A stretch of 64,000 nt of DNA from Brevibacterium renqingii (GCF_017808105.1 NZ_JADBHF010000007.1:1-64000); one strand, 5' to 3'. Counted from the first letter of the stretch, positions 25,344 to 35,634 are shown. Program-made: numbers and translations. The notes: a model not told the origin generated them from the sequence alone.

Positions 25344-28259
25344 TCAGGCATCGGGGACGATATTGACCAGTTTGGGCGCGCGCACGATCACCTTGCGGAT
25401 ACCGGCGCCGCCGAGGGCCTTGACGGCATTCGGCGACTCGCGGGCGAGCGTCTCCAGATCCTCTTCGGAGATGTCGGGAGCGACCTCGAGGCGGGCGCGC
25501 ACCTTGCCCTTGACCTGGACCACGCACGTGACGGTGTCGGCCACGAGATGGCGCGGATCCGCCTCGGGGAAGGAGGCGTAAGTGACCGTCGCATCATGCC
25601 CGAGGCGCTGCCACAGCTCCTCGGCCAGATGCGGAGCGAAGGGAGCGAGCATGATGGTCAGCGGCTCGAGCAGCTCCTTGGTCGCCCCGCCCTGCTTGGT
25701 CGCATGGTTGGTGAGCACGATGAGCTTGGAGATCGCGGTGTTGAACCTCAGATGGTCCATGTCCTCGCGCACGCCGTCGATGACCTGGTGGAGGACCTTG
25801 AGCGATTCGGCGTCCGTCTCGCCCTCACGGACCGCGGAGCGACCGTCGGTCTCATCGACGAACAGTCGCCAGACGCGCTGCAGGAACCGGTGGGCGCCGA
25901 CCACGGCGCGGGTCTCCCACGGACGGTCCTGCTCCAACGGCCCCATCGACATCTCGTAGACGCGGAAGGTGTCGGCACCATAGGCGTCGTACATCTCGTC
26001 GGGCATCACGGAGTTCTTCAGCGACTTGCCGATCTTTCCGTACTCCCGGTTGACCTGCTCGCCGTCGTGCCAGAACGTCAGCTCACCGTTGCTGCCTGTC
26101 TTCTCCTCCACCTCGGCGGCGGGGACGTACACGCCGCGGGCGTCGGTATAGGCATAGGCCTGGATGTAGCCCTGGTTGACCAGCCGGTGGAACGGCTCCG
26201 AGGAGGAGATGTGACCGAGGTCGAAGAGCACCTTGTGCCAGAACCGTGCGTAGAGCAGGTGGAGCACGGCGTGCTCCTGTCCGCCGACGTAGAGGTCAGC
26301 GCCGCCGCGCGGCTTCGACTTCCGCGGGCCCAGCCAGTACTTCTCATTCTCCGGGTCGACGAGGCGTTCGTCGTTGTGCGGATCGGCGTAGCGCAGCTGG
26401 TACCAGGAGGAGCCGGCCCAGTTGGGCATCGTGTTCGTCTCACGATGGTAGGTCTTCGGTCCGTCGCCGAGGTCGAGAACGACTTCGGCCCATTCCTGGT
26501 TGCGGCTCAGAGCCGGTTCGGGCCGGCTGTCGGCATCGTCGGGGGCATAGGTGCGCGGAGCGAAGTCGTCGACTTCGGGCAGCTGCACGGGCAGCATCTC
26601 ATCGGGCAGGGCGATCGGAGTGCCGTTCTCGTCGTAGACGATCGGGAAGGGTTCGCCCCAGTACCGCTGACGGGAAAACAGCCAGTCACGCAGACGGTAC
26701 TGGGTGGACTCGGTGGCCAAGCCCTTGCCCGACAGCCATTCGGTGACTCGGGCCTTCGCAGCGTCGATCTCGAGGCCGTTGATGTCGATCTCGGCGTTCG
26801 CCGAATTGATCATCACACCGGTGCCGGTGTAAGGGCTGTCCTCATCGTGGTCCGACGGCGGCTGGACCGTGCGGATATAGGGCAGATCGAAGGCCTTCGC
26901 GAACTCCCAGTCGCGGGCGTCTTCGGCGGGCACGGCCATGATCGCGCCGGTGCCGTAGCCCATGAGGACGTAGTCGGCGATGAAGATCGGCACCTGGTCG
27001 CCGGTGGCCGGGTTGAGGGCATAGGAGCCGGTGAAGATGCCGGTCTTCTCCCGGCTCTGCTGCCGGTCGGCATCGGTCTTGGCCGCGGCGGTGCGCTGGT
27101 AGGCGGCGATCGCCTCGGCGGGGGTGGCCTCTCCCCCACGCCAGGACTCGGGTGTGGCCTCGTCCCAGGCTTCGGCGGTCAGCGCGGCGACCTGCGGGTG
27201 CTCGGGACTGAGCACGAGGTAGGTGGCTCCGAACAGAGTGTCCGGGCGGGTCGTGTAGACCTCGATCTCGGTCTTCTCATCCCCGGCCACGGGCAGGCGC
27301 AGCAGCGCACCCTTCGACCGACCGATCCAGTTGACCTGCATCGCGTGGATCGCGTGCGGCCAGTCGAGGACGTCGAGGTCGTCGATGAGACGGTCGGCAT
27401 AGGCGGTGATGCGCATGTTCCACTGGCGCAGGCGGCGGGTGAAGACCGGGAAGTTGCCGCGCTCGGACAGACCGTCAGCGGTGACTTCCTCATTCGCCAG
27501 CACAGTGCCCAGCCCCGGACACCAGTTGACCGGTGACTCGGAGACGTAGGCCAGACGGAAGCCCTGCAGAACGTCTTCGCGCTCGGCCGGACTCAGCTCG
27601 GACCAGGCCCGGCCGTCCGGGGTGGGGCGGTCACCGCTGGCGAACTGCTCGATGAGCGTCTCGATCGGCCGCGCCGCTCCCTTGGCCTCACCGTCAGGGG
27701 TGGTCGCCTCGGGGTCGTACCAGGAATTGAAGATCTGCAGGAAGATCCACTGCGTCCACTTGACGAACTCGTCGTCGGTCGTGGCGAACCGCCGCCTCAC
27801 GTCGTGGGCCAGGCCCAGACGGCGCAGCTGCTCGGTCATGTTCGCGATGTTCGCATCCGTGGTGATGCGCGGATGCTGGCCGGTCTGGACTGCGTAGAGA
27901 TCCGCGGGCAGACCGAAGGCATCGTAGGACAGGGCATGCATGACATTGTGCCCGCGCATCCGCTGGTAGCGGCCGTAGACATCGGTGCCGAGGTAGCCGA
28001 GCGGGTGGCCGACGTGCAGGCCCGCGCCTGAGGGGTACGGAAACATGTCCATGATGTAGAGGGACTCGCGCTCACTGAGGTCGGCGGGAGGACTGTAGGG
28101 CGACGGTGTCTCCTGGGAGGCGAGCTCGCCGAGGTCTCCGGTGGGGTTCGGGGTGTGGAACGTTCCCGACTTCTCCCATGTGCGCTGCCACGACTTCTCG
28201 ATCTTCTCGGCCAGCGCCGCGTCATAGCGGAAACCGGTCTCCTCAGGATTCGTCGTCAT
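25344..28259 (-). CDS. leuS: Leucyl-tRNA synthetase
   Basis: LeuRS charges tRNA-Leu (971 aa). The class I HIGH motif is HVGH in [15 protein letters not shown] (about residues 77-90); the KMSKS loop appears as KIGKS in [13 protein letters not shown], a conservative variant. A large CP1 editing domain (about 240-430) includes [11 protein letters not shown], followed by an anticodon-binding domain and the C-terminal extension ending in [24 protein letters not shown] precedes the ATG. I looked for a T-box in its leader and saw none. Confidence 0.98.
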   Translation of the reverse strand: MTTNPEETGFRYDAALAEKIEKSWQRTWEKSGTFHTPNPTGDLGELASQETPSPYSPPADLSERESLYIMDMFPYPSGAGLHVGHPLGYLGTDVYGRYQRMRGHNVMHALSYDAFGLPADLYAVQTGQHPRITTDANIANMTEQLRRLGLAHDVRRRFATTDDEFVKWTQWIFLQIFNSWYDPEATTPDGEAKGAARPIETLIEQFASGDRPTPDGRAWSELSPAEREDVLQGFRLAYVSESPVNWCPGLGTVLANEEVTADGLSERGNFPVFTRRLRQWNMRITAYADRLIDDLDVLDWPHAIHAMQVNWIGRSKGALLRLPVAGDEKTEIEVYTTRPDTLFGATYLVLSPEHPQVAALTAEAWDEATPESWRGGEATPAEAIAAYQRTAAAKTDADRQQSREKTGIFTGSYALNPATGDQVPIFIADYVLMGYGTGAIMAVPAEDARDWEFAKAFDLPYIRTVQPPSDHDEDSPYTGTGVMINSANAEIDINGLEIDAAKARVTEWLSGKGLATESTQYRLRDWLFSRQRYWGEPFPIVYDENGTPIALPDEMLPVQLPEVDDFAPRTYAPDDADSRPEPALSRNQEWAEVVLDLGDGPKTYHRETNTMPNWAGSSWYQLRYADPHNDERLVDPENEKYWLGPRKSKPRGGADLYVGGQEHAVLHLLYARFWHKVLFDLGHISSSEPFHRLVNQGYIQAYAYTDARGVYVPAAEVEEKTGSNGELTFWHDGEQVNREYGKIGKSLKNSVMPDEMYDAYGADTFRVYEMSMGPLEQDRPWETRAVVGAHRFLQRVWRLFVDETDGRSAVREGETDAESLKVLHQVIDGVREDMDHLRFNTAISKLIVLTNHATKQGGATKELLEPLTIMLAPFAPHLAEELWQRLGHDATVTYASFPEADPRHLVADTVTCVVQVKGKVRARLEVAPDISEEDLETLARESPNAVKALGGAGIRKVIVRAPKLVNIVPDA

Positions 28260-28449
28260 TACCTTCCTTCGCTGGACAGACGTGAGCGGGTTCTGACCAT
28301 CGTACTCTGAACATCCCCTGATTCGACTTGGTTAGACTGCTCACAGGACGGCGACAGCCGGGATATCTCGGCAAACGTGATCGATTTCACTGCGCCCCGA
28401 CCGAACGGTAGGATAACCGGGCAGTAACTTACGTCCGCGAAGGAGACCC

Positions 28450-30258
28450 ATGAGCCCAACGACAATGCCGCAGTCGACGACCCCCGTCGTCGGATTCGAC
28501 GTCGATACCGTCTCGTCGACGACCGATGTCTTCCGCGCCACGGTAGCCGCGGATCCGAATCGCCCCCTGGTGGCCAAGCCCGAGGGCGACGGCTGGTCGG
28601 AGATCACGGCCGGGCAGTTCCTCGAGGAGGTTCGTGCCGCGGCCAAGGGTCTCATCGCTCTCGGGGTCGAAGTCGGCGACAGGATCGCGATCTTCGGCCC
28701 CACGTCGTATGAGTGGACGCTCAGCGACTACGCCGTGTGGTACGCCGGCGGCATCTCCGTGCCGTTCTACGACACCTCGTCCGAGGAACAGCTGGCCTGG
28801 ATGATCAAGGACGCGAAGGTCGCCCGCGGCCTCGTCTCCACCCGTGAGCACGCCGACAGCTTCACCGCCGCGGCGGCCGCCGCCGGTCTGCCCGAGCCGA
28901 GGCTGCGGGTCTGGGAGGAAGAGGCGTTCGCCGCGCTCGCCGAGGCCGGACGCGACATCAGCGATGAGCAGCTCGAGAACGCCCGGTCCCAGGCGACCGG
29001 CGATTCGGTGGCCACGATCATCTACACCTCGGGCACCACGGGCAAGTCCAAGGGGTGCGTGCTCACCCACGGCAACTTCGTGCAGACGGTGCAGTCCGCA
29101 CAGATGCAGATCCCCGAGGTCTTCACCGAGGGCATGCGGTGCCTGCTGTTCCTTCCCCAGGCCCATGTGTTCGCACGCTTCATCGAGGTCCTGGCGATCA
29201 GCTCCGGAGCAGTTCTGGCCCACCAGTCGGACCTGAGCAAGCTCACCGATGCGATGGGCAGCTTCCGACCCTCATTCATCCTCGGCGTCCCCCGCGTCTT
29301 CGAGAAGGTCTTCAACTCGGCCCTGGCCAACGCCCAGTCCGGAGGCAAGGAGAAGATCTTCCGCCGCGCCGAACAGGTCGCCGTCGCCTATTCGCGAGCC
29401 CTCGACACCGGCAAAGTGCCGATGGGCCTCAAGCTGCAGCACGCAGTGTTCGACCGCCTCGTCTACTCGAAGCTGAGGGCAGTCATGGGCAACAATGTCT
29501 CGCACGCCGTCTCCGGCGGCGGACCGCTCGGCGAGCATCTCGGCCATTTCTTCCGCGGCCTCGGGATCATCGTGATCGAAGGCTACGGTCTCACCGAGAC
29601 CACGGCGCCGATCACGGTCAATGTGCCCGCGAAGTCGAAGATCGGCACGGTCGGAGTGCCGTTGCCGGGAGTGTCGGTGGCCATCGCGCCCGATGGTGAG
29701 ATCCTCGCCAAGGGCGTACCGATCTTCCGGGAGTACTGGAACAATGCCGAGGCCACGGCCAAGGAGTTCCACGACGGCTGGTTCGGCACCGGCGACCTCG
29801 GGTCCCTCGACGAGGACGGGTACCTGACGATCAATGGCCGCAAGAAGGAGATCATCGTGACCTCCAGCGGCAAGAACATCGCCCCGGCCCCGCTCGAGGA
29901 CGCGCTCCGCCGCCACCCGATCATCGGCCAGCCCGTCGTCGTCGGGGAGAACCGGAAGTTCGTCTCCGCACTCATCTTCCTCGACTCGGAGATGCTCCCG
30001 ACCTGGCTGAAGAATCACGATCTGCCGGCGATGGATCTCGCCGAGGCAGCCGCCGACGAAGCCATCCGGGCCGAGATCGACAAAGCAGTCGCACGCGTGA
30101 ACAAGACCGTTTCGCGCGCCGAAGGGATCAAGAAATTCACGATCCTGCCCGTCGAACTCACCGAGGCCAACGGCTACCTCTCGGCCAAGCAGTCGGTCAA
30201 GCGCCACATCGTCAACAAGGACTTCGCCGCCGAGATCGACGCACTCTACGCGAGCTGA
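28450..30258 (+). CDS. Long-chain fatty acid--CoA ligase (FadD15-like)
   Basis: This AMP-forming acyl-CoA synthetase (602 aa) has the adenylation signature YTSGTTGKSKGCVLTHGN near residue 195, the GYGLTET motif near 380, and WFGTGDLGSLDEDGYLTINGRKKEI near 440 with the conserved GD and RK residues. The length and NKTVSRAEGIKKF at the C-terminus place it with the bubblegum/FadD15 group of long-chain ligases. GAAGGAG precedes the ATG. TAGGAT (28410 region) suggests a short leader. Substrate chain length is not predictable here. Confidence 0.92.
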   Translation: MSPTTMPQSTTPVVGFDVDTVSSTTDVFRATVAADPNRPLVAKPEGDGWSEITAGQFLEEVRAAAKGLIALGVEVGDRIAIFGPTSYEWTLSDYAVWYAGGISVPFYDTSSEEQLAWMIKDAKVARGLVSTREHADSFTAAAAAAGLPEPRLRVWEEEAFAALAEAGRDISDEQLENARSQATGDSVATIIYTSGTTGKSKGCVLTHGNFVQTVQSAQMQIPEVFTEGMRCLLFLPQAHVFARFIEVLAISSGAVLAHQSDLSKLTDAMGSFRPSFILGVPRVFEKVFNSALANAQSGGKEKIFRRAEQVAVAYSRALDTGKVPMGLKLQHAVFDRLVYSKLRAVMGNNVSHAVSGGGPLGEHLGHFFRGLGIIVIEGYGLTETTAPITVNVPAKSKIGTVGVPLPGVSVAIAPDGEILAKGVPIFREYWNNAEATAKEFHDGWFGTGDLGSLDEDGYLTINGRKKEIIVTSSGKNIAPAPLEDALRRHPIIGQPVVVGENRKFVSALIFLDSEMLPTWLKNHDLPAMDLAEAAADEAIRAEIDKAVARVNKTVSRAEGIKKFTILPVELTEANGYLSAKQSVKRHIVNKDFAAEIDALYAS

Positions 30259-30464
30259 GACGTCCGCCGCACGAGATTCGGCCTCCTCCCACGACCCGGC
30301 CCGGGCGCGGATTCATCACGAGTCCGTGCCCGGGCCGAAGTCTGTCGCAGGGCGCCGTGCCGCCGAGCGGCCTGCTTCGACGAAGTCTGTCGCCGGGCGC
30401 CCGGGCCTCGTCGTAAGCTGAGGGAGCAAGCCGTTTCCCACCGAGCCCACTGGAGGCATGCACC

Positions 30465-31508
30465 ATGGCCGACGACACCGATCACACGCCCAGCTACGTG
30501 AACACGGGGAAGGAATTCACCCGGGACACGAACTACATCGACGATCGCATCCTCAACACTCCCGACGCCGAGTGGCCGGTCGAGCCCGGCCGGTACCGCC
30601 TCATCGCCGCGCGTGCCTGCCCGTGGGCGAACCGCACGATCATCGTCCGCCGCCTGCTCGGCCTGGAGGACGTCATCTCCATCGGCATGCCGGGCCCCAC
30701 ACACGATGCGCGGTCGTGGACCTTCGATCTCGACCCCGGCGGCGTCGATCCGGTGCTCGGGATCGAGCGCCTGCAGGAGGCGTTCTTCGCGCGTTACCCC
30801 GACTATCCTCGCGGAATCACCGTTCCCGCCGTCGTCGACGTCCCCACCGGTGCCGTCGTGACCAACGACTTCCCGCAGATCACCGAGGACTTCTCCACCC
30901 AATGGACGGAGTTCCATCGTGAGGGAGCCCCGAATCTCTGGCCCGAGGAGTCGCGGGAGGAGATGGAGAAGGTGATGCGGCTGATCTACACGGAGATCAA
31001 CAACGGCGTCTACCGCTGCGGCTTCGCCGGTTCCCAGGACGCCTACGAGGCGGCCTTCGACCGTCTGTTCACCGCTCTCGACACCATCGAGGACCGGCTG
31101 AGCCGCTCACGCTTCCTCATGGGCGAGTCCATCACCGAGGCGGACGTGCGCCTCTTCACGACCCTGGTGCGTTTCGACCCCGTGTACTTCGGGCATTTCA
31201 AATGCAACCGGCAGCCGCTCACGGCTTTCGAGAATCTCTGGGGCTACGCTCGGGACCTCTATCAGACGCCCGGATTCGGCGACACGGTCGACTTCGTGCA
31301 GATCAAACAGCATTACTACATCGTCCACCGCGATGTGAACCCGACCCAGATCGTGCCCAAGGGACCGGATCTGTCCGGATGGCTCAGCGATCACGGCCGA
31401 GACAGGACATTCGGCGGCTCCCCCTTCGGCGACGGCACCGCCCCCGGTCCGGTCAAGCCGGGCGAGGAGGTCCCGACCGCTCATACGGCGGCCGCATGGG
31501 CGAATTGA
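30465..31508 (+). CDS. Xi-class glutathione transferase-like hydroquinone reductase
   Basis: Xi-class GSTs reduce thiol-conjugated hydroquinones (347 aa). The catalytic CPW motif sits in RACPWANRTII with Cys52, followed by the thioredoxin-like domain and an all-helical C-terminus containing NNGVYRCGFAGSQDAYE and ITEADVRLFTTLVRFDPVYFGHFKCNR, a xi signature. Actinobacteria normally contain mycothiol rather than glutathione, so the likely substrate is a mycothiolyl-hydroquinone (inference). It is monocistronic: GGAGG lies about 10 bp upstream and a terminator follows. Confidence 0.92.
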   Translation: MADDTDHTPSYVNTGKEFTRDTNYIDDRILNTPDAEWPVEPGRYRLIAARACPWANRTIIVRRLLGLEDVISIGMPGPTHDARSWTFDLDPGGVDPVLGIERLQEAFFARYPDYPRGITVPAVVDVPTGAVVTNDFPQITEDFSTQWTEFHREGAPNLWPEESREEMEKVMRLIYTEINNGVYRCGFAGSQDAYEAAFDRLFTALDTIEDRLSRSRFLMGESITEADVRLFTTLVRFDPVYFGHFKCNRQPLTAFENLWGYARDLYQTPGFGDTVDFVQIKQHYYIVHRDVNPTQIVPKGPDLSGWLSDHGRDRTFGGSPFGDGTAPGPVKPGEEVPTAHTAAAWAN

Positions 31509-31532
31509 TCTGCCTATGATGCCCTCCGAGAC

Positions 31533-31570
31533 AGCCCGGCCCTGACTCTGCTGTCAGGGCCGGGCTCTTT
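31533..31570 (+). terminator. Intrinsic terminator of the xi-GST gene
   Basis: A perfect 14-bp stem (AGCCCGGCCCTGAC and its complement) with a 6-nt loop is followed by CTTT; it also lies just past the end of convergent dedA. Confidence 0.85.
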
Positions 31571-31576
31571 CCGGGC

Positions 31577-32317
31577 TCAGGTGTCGAACTCCCCCGGCTC
31601 GATGACTTCCGGACTCGAATCGTCGAGACCTGCGGCCCGCCTCCGCCGATGCTTGCGGACCTTGAGCACGATCCACACGACGACGCAGGCGGCGACGGCG
31701 ACGATGACGAGCTTCTGGAAATACCCCGCATAGGTCTCGACGATCGACCAGTTCTCGCCGAGGAAGAAGCCGGCGACGACGAGGACCGTGTTCCAGATCG
31801 CGCTGCCTGCGGTCGTCAGGAGCACGAACTTGGGAAGTCGCATGCTCCGCATTCCCGCCGGAATGGAGATGAGCGATCGGAAGATTGGGATCATCCGGCC
31901 GAAGAACACTGCCTTGTCGCCGTGCTTGTCGAACCAGTCCACGGTCCTGTGCACGTCGTCGACGTCGACCAGCGGCATCTTCACCGCGATGCGAGCGATG
32001 CGTTCGATGCCTATCCATCTGCCCAGCGCCCACAGCAGGACGGCGCCGACGAGCGAGCCGACTGTCGCGAAGACGATCGCCCATACGATGTTCATCTGCC
32101 CCTGGCTCGAGGTGAACCCGGCCAGGGGCAGGACCAATTCGCTGGGAATCGGCGGGAAGATGTTGTCGAGGAACACCATGAACCCGACGCCGATCGGCCC
32201 CAGGGTCTCCATGACGGTCACGGTCCAGGCGGAGAAACCGCTGAGGTTCTCTGCGGCACCGCCGCCCGCAGCCAGCGAGAACTCGGCAGCGGAACCGGTC
32301 GGAAGGGTAGTCGGCAT
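31577..32317 (-). CDS. DedA family membrane protein
   Basis: DedA proteins are polytopic membrane proteins with flippase or undecaprenyl-phosphate-recycling activity in several bacteria (246 aa). The signature F-hydrophobic-E appears as FLDNIFPPIPSELVLPLAG near residue 52, with GRWIGIERI and FFGRMIPIFRSLISIPAGMRSM (the G-R-F/M-I-P-x-x-R motif) near 142, and four or more hydrophobic spans. The start is ATG 32317: TACACT ends 7 nt upstream. The basic tail KVRKHRRRRA is cytoplasmic by the positive-inside rule. Confidence 0.93.
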   Translation of the reverse strand: MPTTLPTGSAAEFSLAAGGGAAENLSGFSAWTVTVMETLGPIGVGFMVFLDNIFPPIPSELVLPLAGFTSSQGQMNIVWAIVFATVGSLVGAVLLWALGRWIGIERIARIAVKMPLVDVDDVHRTVDWFDKHGDKAVFFGRMIPIFRSLISIPAGMRSMRLPKFVLLTTAGSAIWNTVLVVAGFFLGENWSIVETYAGYFQKLVIVAVAACVVVWIVLKVRKHRRRRAAGLDDSSPEVIEPGEFDT

Positions 32318-32324
32318 GGTCAAA

Positions 32325-32330
32325 AGTGTA
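32325..32330 (-). promoter_or_regulatory. -10 element of dedA
   Basis: TACACT on the minus strand ends 7 nt before the dedA ATG, with no Shine-Dalgarno in the gap; a leaderless mRNA is likely. Confidence 0.5.
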
Positions 32331-32442
32331 GATAAGGGCGCGGCCTGCCGCTCCCAGTGGGCTCACAGCGGCTAATGTGGAAACGGACACCTCAGGGTGG
32401 GAAACGACAGCACCTCCGGGTCGACATCGAAGGAGCAAACAC

Positions 32443-33489
32443 GTGGCACCAGCCAAAGTACTGGCCTCGCGGAACACGGTCGCCGAAGCCGGCCACAACG
32501 CCATCAGTCAGCCGGGGCCCGCGCACCTCATGCGCGCGGTGCAGCGATTCGGCCAGCGGCTCGGCAATCAGTTCGGTGCGGCCATCACCTATTTCCTCGT
32601 GCTCGCGGTCATGCCCATCGCGATGGTCAGCCTCGCATGCCTGGGCTTCGTCCTCGACGTCGCGCGTCCGGACCTCCTGCCCATGGTCACCGAGCAGATC
32701 GGGACATTCACCGCCGGCAACTCCACACTGACGTCGCAGCTCGAGAGCTACCTCCTCGACTGGCAGGCCGTGGGGATCATCGGTATCCTCACCGGTCTCT
32801 ACACGGGACAGGGCTTCATCGGCAACCTCGGCGCCGCCGTCCGCGCCCAACTGCACGAGGACTTCGACGACGTCATCGAGAAGTCCTTCGTGAAGAAGGT
32901 CTTGAGCAACGTCGTCACCCTCGTCGGACTCATCATCGGGCTCCTCCTCACCGTCGCGCTCACGGTGGTCGGCACCGGACTGCGTTCGGTGATCGCCGAC
33001 ACGCTCGGCCTCTCCGGGTTCGCGCGGAGCATGCTCTTCGTCGTCCCCTTCATCATCACTTTGGCCGCTGCATGGCTGATCTTCATGTTCCTGTTCACCA
33101 TGCTCCCCGAGAAGCCGGTGGACAAGCGGGCGAAGATCCGCGGCTCACTCATCGGTGCGGTCGCATTCCTCATCCTCATCAACTTCGCCACCGTGCTCGT
33201 CAACCTGTTCTCCGGCAACAAGGCCGCCGGCGTGTTCGGTTCGATCATCGCGATCATGCTCACGCTCAACGTCTTCGTCAGAATCGTCCTCTTCATCGCC
33301 GCCTGGATCGGCACCGCGAATCCGCCCAAACCACAGGAGGAGACGCCGGAGTACAGGTTCGTCGAACCCAAGGTGCAGGCCCAGAGCCTCGGTGCTCTGC
33401 TCGCCGGAGCCGGCATCGTCGCACTCACCCTGCTCGGCTTCCGACGCTTCGAGGAGCGCCAGTCCGATCGCGAGTTGTCGAAGCGCTAG
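32443..33489 (+). CDS. YihY/BrkB family membrane protein
   Basis: This inner-membrane protein (348 aa) belongs to the YihY/virulence factor BrkB group, whose function is unclear; the RNase BN label is obsolete. At least six hydrophobic segments are visible, with AITYFLVLAVMPIAMVSLACLGFV near residue 50, GLYTGQGFIGNLGAAVRAQLHEDFDD near 125 and PEKPVDKRAKIRGSLIGAVAFLILI near 225. GTG 32443 is used because AAGGAG lies 6 bp upstream. The gap gene follows 43 bp later on the same strand. Confidence 0.87.
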   Translation: MAPAKVLASRNTVAEAGHNAISQPGPAHLMRAVQRFGQRLGNQFGAAITYFLVLAVMPIAMVSLACLGFVLDVARPDLLPMVTEQIGTFTAGNSTLTSQLESYLLDWQAVGIIGILTGLYTGQGFIGNLGAAVRAQLHEDFDDVIEKSFVKKVLSNVVTLVGLIIGLLLTVALTVVGTGLRSVIADTLGLSGFARSMLFVVPFIITLAAAWLIFMFLFTMLPEKPVDKRAKIRGSLIGAVAFLILINFATVLVNLFSGNKAAGVFGSIIAIMLTLNVFVRIVLFIAAWIGTANPPKPQEETPEYRFVEPKVQAQSLGALLAGAGIVALTLLGFRRFEERQSDRELSKR

Positions 33490-33532
33490 ACTGGGTGCGC
33501 ATCCGTTACAACTGACCGAGGGGATACGACCT

Positions 33533-34960
33533 TTGACTGACGCAACGACGGCTCGTCTGGACGACTGGGCGAAGAAGCAGACCGCCGCCGAAGAACTCAT
33601 TCCGCTTGTCGGACGCCTGTACCGCGAGAACGACGTGCTGCTGACACTGTTCGGACGCTCGCTGCTGAACAAGTCCGTGACCGGCATGATCAAAGCGCAC
33701 CGCTATGCCCGCCACTTCCTCGGCGAAGAGCTCGACATCGAGATCACCCACCGGATCGTCAGCGCCCTGGCCGGACTCGACCTGGCCCCGGCTCGGATCG
33801 ATCTGGGCCGCCTCGTCGAGAAGCTCGAGGAGCCGAACGGCGACGTCGAGGAATTCCTCGCGGCGGAGCTGGCCGAGGTCATCGATTCCCAGGCCGGCAA
33901 GGGTGAGGTCCGCGACGTCGTCCTCTACGGATTCGGCCGCATCGGACGCCTGCTCGCACGCATCCTCATCGATCGTGCAGGCGGGACCGGGATGCGTCTG
34001 CGCGCAGTCGTCGTCCGCCGCAATGGGGAGAACGACATCGTCAAGCGCGCGTCCCTGCTGCGCCGCGACTCGGTCCACGGAGCCTTCGACGGCAGCATCG
34101 TCGTCGATGAAGAGGCCGACACCATCCAGGCCAACGGCACCCTCATCCAGGTCATCTACTCCGATGACCCGTCCGAAGTCGACTACACCGCCTACGGCAT
34201 CGACGATGCGATCATCGTCGACAACACCGGCAAGTGGCGCGACGAGGAAGGCCTGTCCAAGCACCTCGCCTGCCCCGGCGCCTCGAAGGTCCTGCTCACG
34301 GCCCCCGGCAAGGGAGACGTCAAGAACATCGTCTTCGGGGTCAACGACGACGCGATCCTCGACTCGGACAAGGTCGTCTCGGCCGCCTCGTGCACAACGA
34401 ATGCGATCACTCCTGTGCTCAAGGCGATCAACGACCGGTTCGGCGTCCGCAACGGCCATGTCGAGACGGTGCACTCGTTCACCAACGATCAGAACCTCAT
34501 CGACAACTTCCACAAGGGGTCCCGTCGCGGTCGCGCGGCCGGACTGAACATGGTTCTCACCGAGACCGGTGCCGCCAAGGCTGTGGCCAAGGCTCTGCCG
34601 GAACTGGCCGAGAAGCTCTCGGGCAATGCGATCCGCGTCCCGACCCCGAACGTGTCGATGGCGATCCTCAACCTCAACCTCGAGAAGTCCACGAGCGTTG
34701 AGGAGCTCAACACCTTCCTGCGGGAGGTGTCGATGCATTCCCCGCTGCGCAACCAGGTCGACTACGTCACCTCCCCCGAGCTCGTCTCCTCCGACCTCGT
34801 CGGCTCCAAGCGCGCCGGTGTCGTCGACGGACTGGCCACGATCGTCGACGAGGACCGTGTCGTCGTCTACGTCTGGTACGACAACGAGTTCGGCTACAGC
34901 TGCCAGGTCATCCGCTGTGTGGCGAAGATGGCCGAGGTGGACGTCCCCGCCTTCCCCTGA
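33533..34960 (+). CDS. gap: Glyceraldehyde-3-phosphate dehydrogenase, long form
   Basis: This GAPDH (475 aa) carries an extra N-terminal domain of about 128 residues (helical, opening TDATTARLDDWAKKQ) before the Rossmann motif GFGRIGR at about 133. The catalytic Cys287 lies in SAASCTTNAITP. After beta-2 the usual acidic residue contacting the NAD ribose is absent: the stretch is RAVVVRRNGEND, suggesting NADP can be used. It matches the long GapB-type enzyme of corynebacteria, often gluconeogenic. The start is TTG with GAGGGG upstream. An extended ORF reaching into the preceding gene is spurious. Confidence 0.93.
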   Translation: MTDATTARLDDWAKKQTAAEELIPLVGRLYRENDVLLTLFGRSLLNKSVTGMIKAHRYARHFLGEELDIEITHRIVSALAGLDLAPARIDLGRLVEKLEEPNGDVEEFLAAELAEVIDSQAGKGEVRDVVLYGFGRIGRLLARILIDRAGGTGMRLRAVVVRRNGENDIVKRASLLRRDSVHGAFDGSIVVDEEADTIQANGTLIQVIYSDDPSEVDYTAYGIDDAIIVDNTGKWRDEEGLSKHLACPGASKVLLTAPGKGDVKNIVFGVNDDAILDSDKVVSAASCTTNAITPVLKAINDRFGVRNGHVETVHSFTNDQNLIDNFHKGSRRGRAAGLNMVLTETGAAKAVAKALPELAEKLSGNAIRVPTPNVSMAILNLNLEKSTSVEELNTFLREVSMHSPLRNQVDYVTSPELVSSDLVGSKRAGVVDGLATIVDEDRVVVYVWYDNEFGYSCQVIRCVAKMAEVDVPAFP

Positions 34961-34985
34961 CGCAGCAGTCGAGGTATAAGCGATT

Positions 34986-35050
34986 CGGCCCATCTGAGGC
35001 TGAGCAGCCCGGTTTCGGAACTGGGCTACTCAGCCTCAGATGGGCCGTTT
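34986..35050. terminator. Large hairpin terminator after gap, overlapping the 35026 gene end
   Basis: A 25-bp inverted repeat (34986-35010 with 35023-35047, one mismatch) with a 12-nt loop is followed by TTT on the plus strand. Its right half encodes the last residues and stop of the convergent 35026 gene, so it can end transcription in both directions. Confidence 0.9.
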
Positions 35051-35634
35051 CCGTCGGCTGCGGGGTTCATCGCCTCGTACAGCCACAGCGGAGTGAAGGT
35101 CGAGAAGCGTGCGGCGAGCTCGTCCTCGCTGTCGAGGATGACCGCCAGACGGTCATCGGCAGCCGAGAGCTCCCCCGCCCAGATCGGACCCAGGCAGGCC
35201 AGCAGCGCGCAGGCTATGACCACCGCTCCGGCGAGGATCGGCGTCTGCGACCACAGCAGCGCCGCGAACACGATCCCGAGGACGACGAAGCCGAGGGCCA
35301 CGGCCATCCCGGCATTGCGGGTCCGTGGCGCCCTGGCTCGTGCCGGTCGGGCCTCCGCGACCGAATCGAGGGGGTCGCGGTTGAGCCGCGTCCATGCCAC
35401 GATCGCGCCGAGGGCGCAGACGATGCCGATCATGATGAGGCCGAAGGCGGAGAACAGGAGCACGGCGTCGATGTGATCGCCCTGGGCCTGCACCGCCGCC
35501 CCGAGCCCGGTGACGAGCATCGCCATGGCCAGCACCAGCATGCTGAGCAGGCGGGCGCGGCGCACGGCGATGAGTTCGGCGACCACCCGGGCCAGGAAGG
35601 CTCGTCGGGCCGCCGCATCCTCGGCCTCGCTCAA
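35026..35634 (-). CDS. Four-helix membrane protein of unknown function
   Basis: I do not recognise this 202-aa protein. It has a basic, Ala/Arg-rich N-terminus, four hydrophobic segments in two pairs (about residues 30-50, 58-80, 108-128, 132-152), and an acidic C-terminal tail from about 160. The ATG overlaps the upstream dehydrogenase stop as ATGA, so it is the last gene of tetR-MFS-dehydrogenase-membrane protein. Its final codons lie in the shared terminator. Confidence 0.75.
   Translation of the reverse strand: MSEAEDAAARRAFLARVVAELIAVRRARLLSMLVLAMAMLVTGLGAAVQAQGDHIDAVLLFSAFGLIMIGIVCALGAIVAWTRLNRDPLDSVAEARPARARAPRTRNAGMAVALGFVVLGIVFAALLWSQTPILAGAVVIACALLACLGPIWAGELSAADDRLAVILDSEDELAARFSTFTPLWLYEAMNPAADGNGPSEAE

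Noticed and set aside
25329..27536. 735-codon open frame antisense to leuS
   Set aside because: Same high-GC shadow effect; leuS is complete with all synthetase motifs on the minus strand.
28260..28330. T-box or Leu leader peptide upstream of leuS
   Set aside because: No T-box AGGGTGGnACCGCG signature and no run of Leu codons; only a normal Shine-Dalgarno leader.
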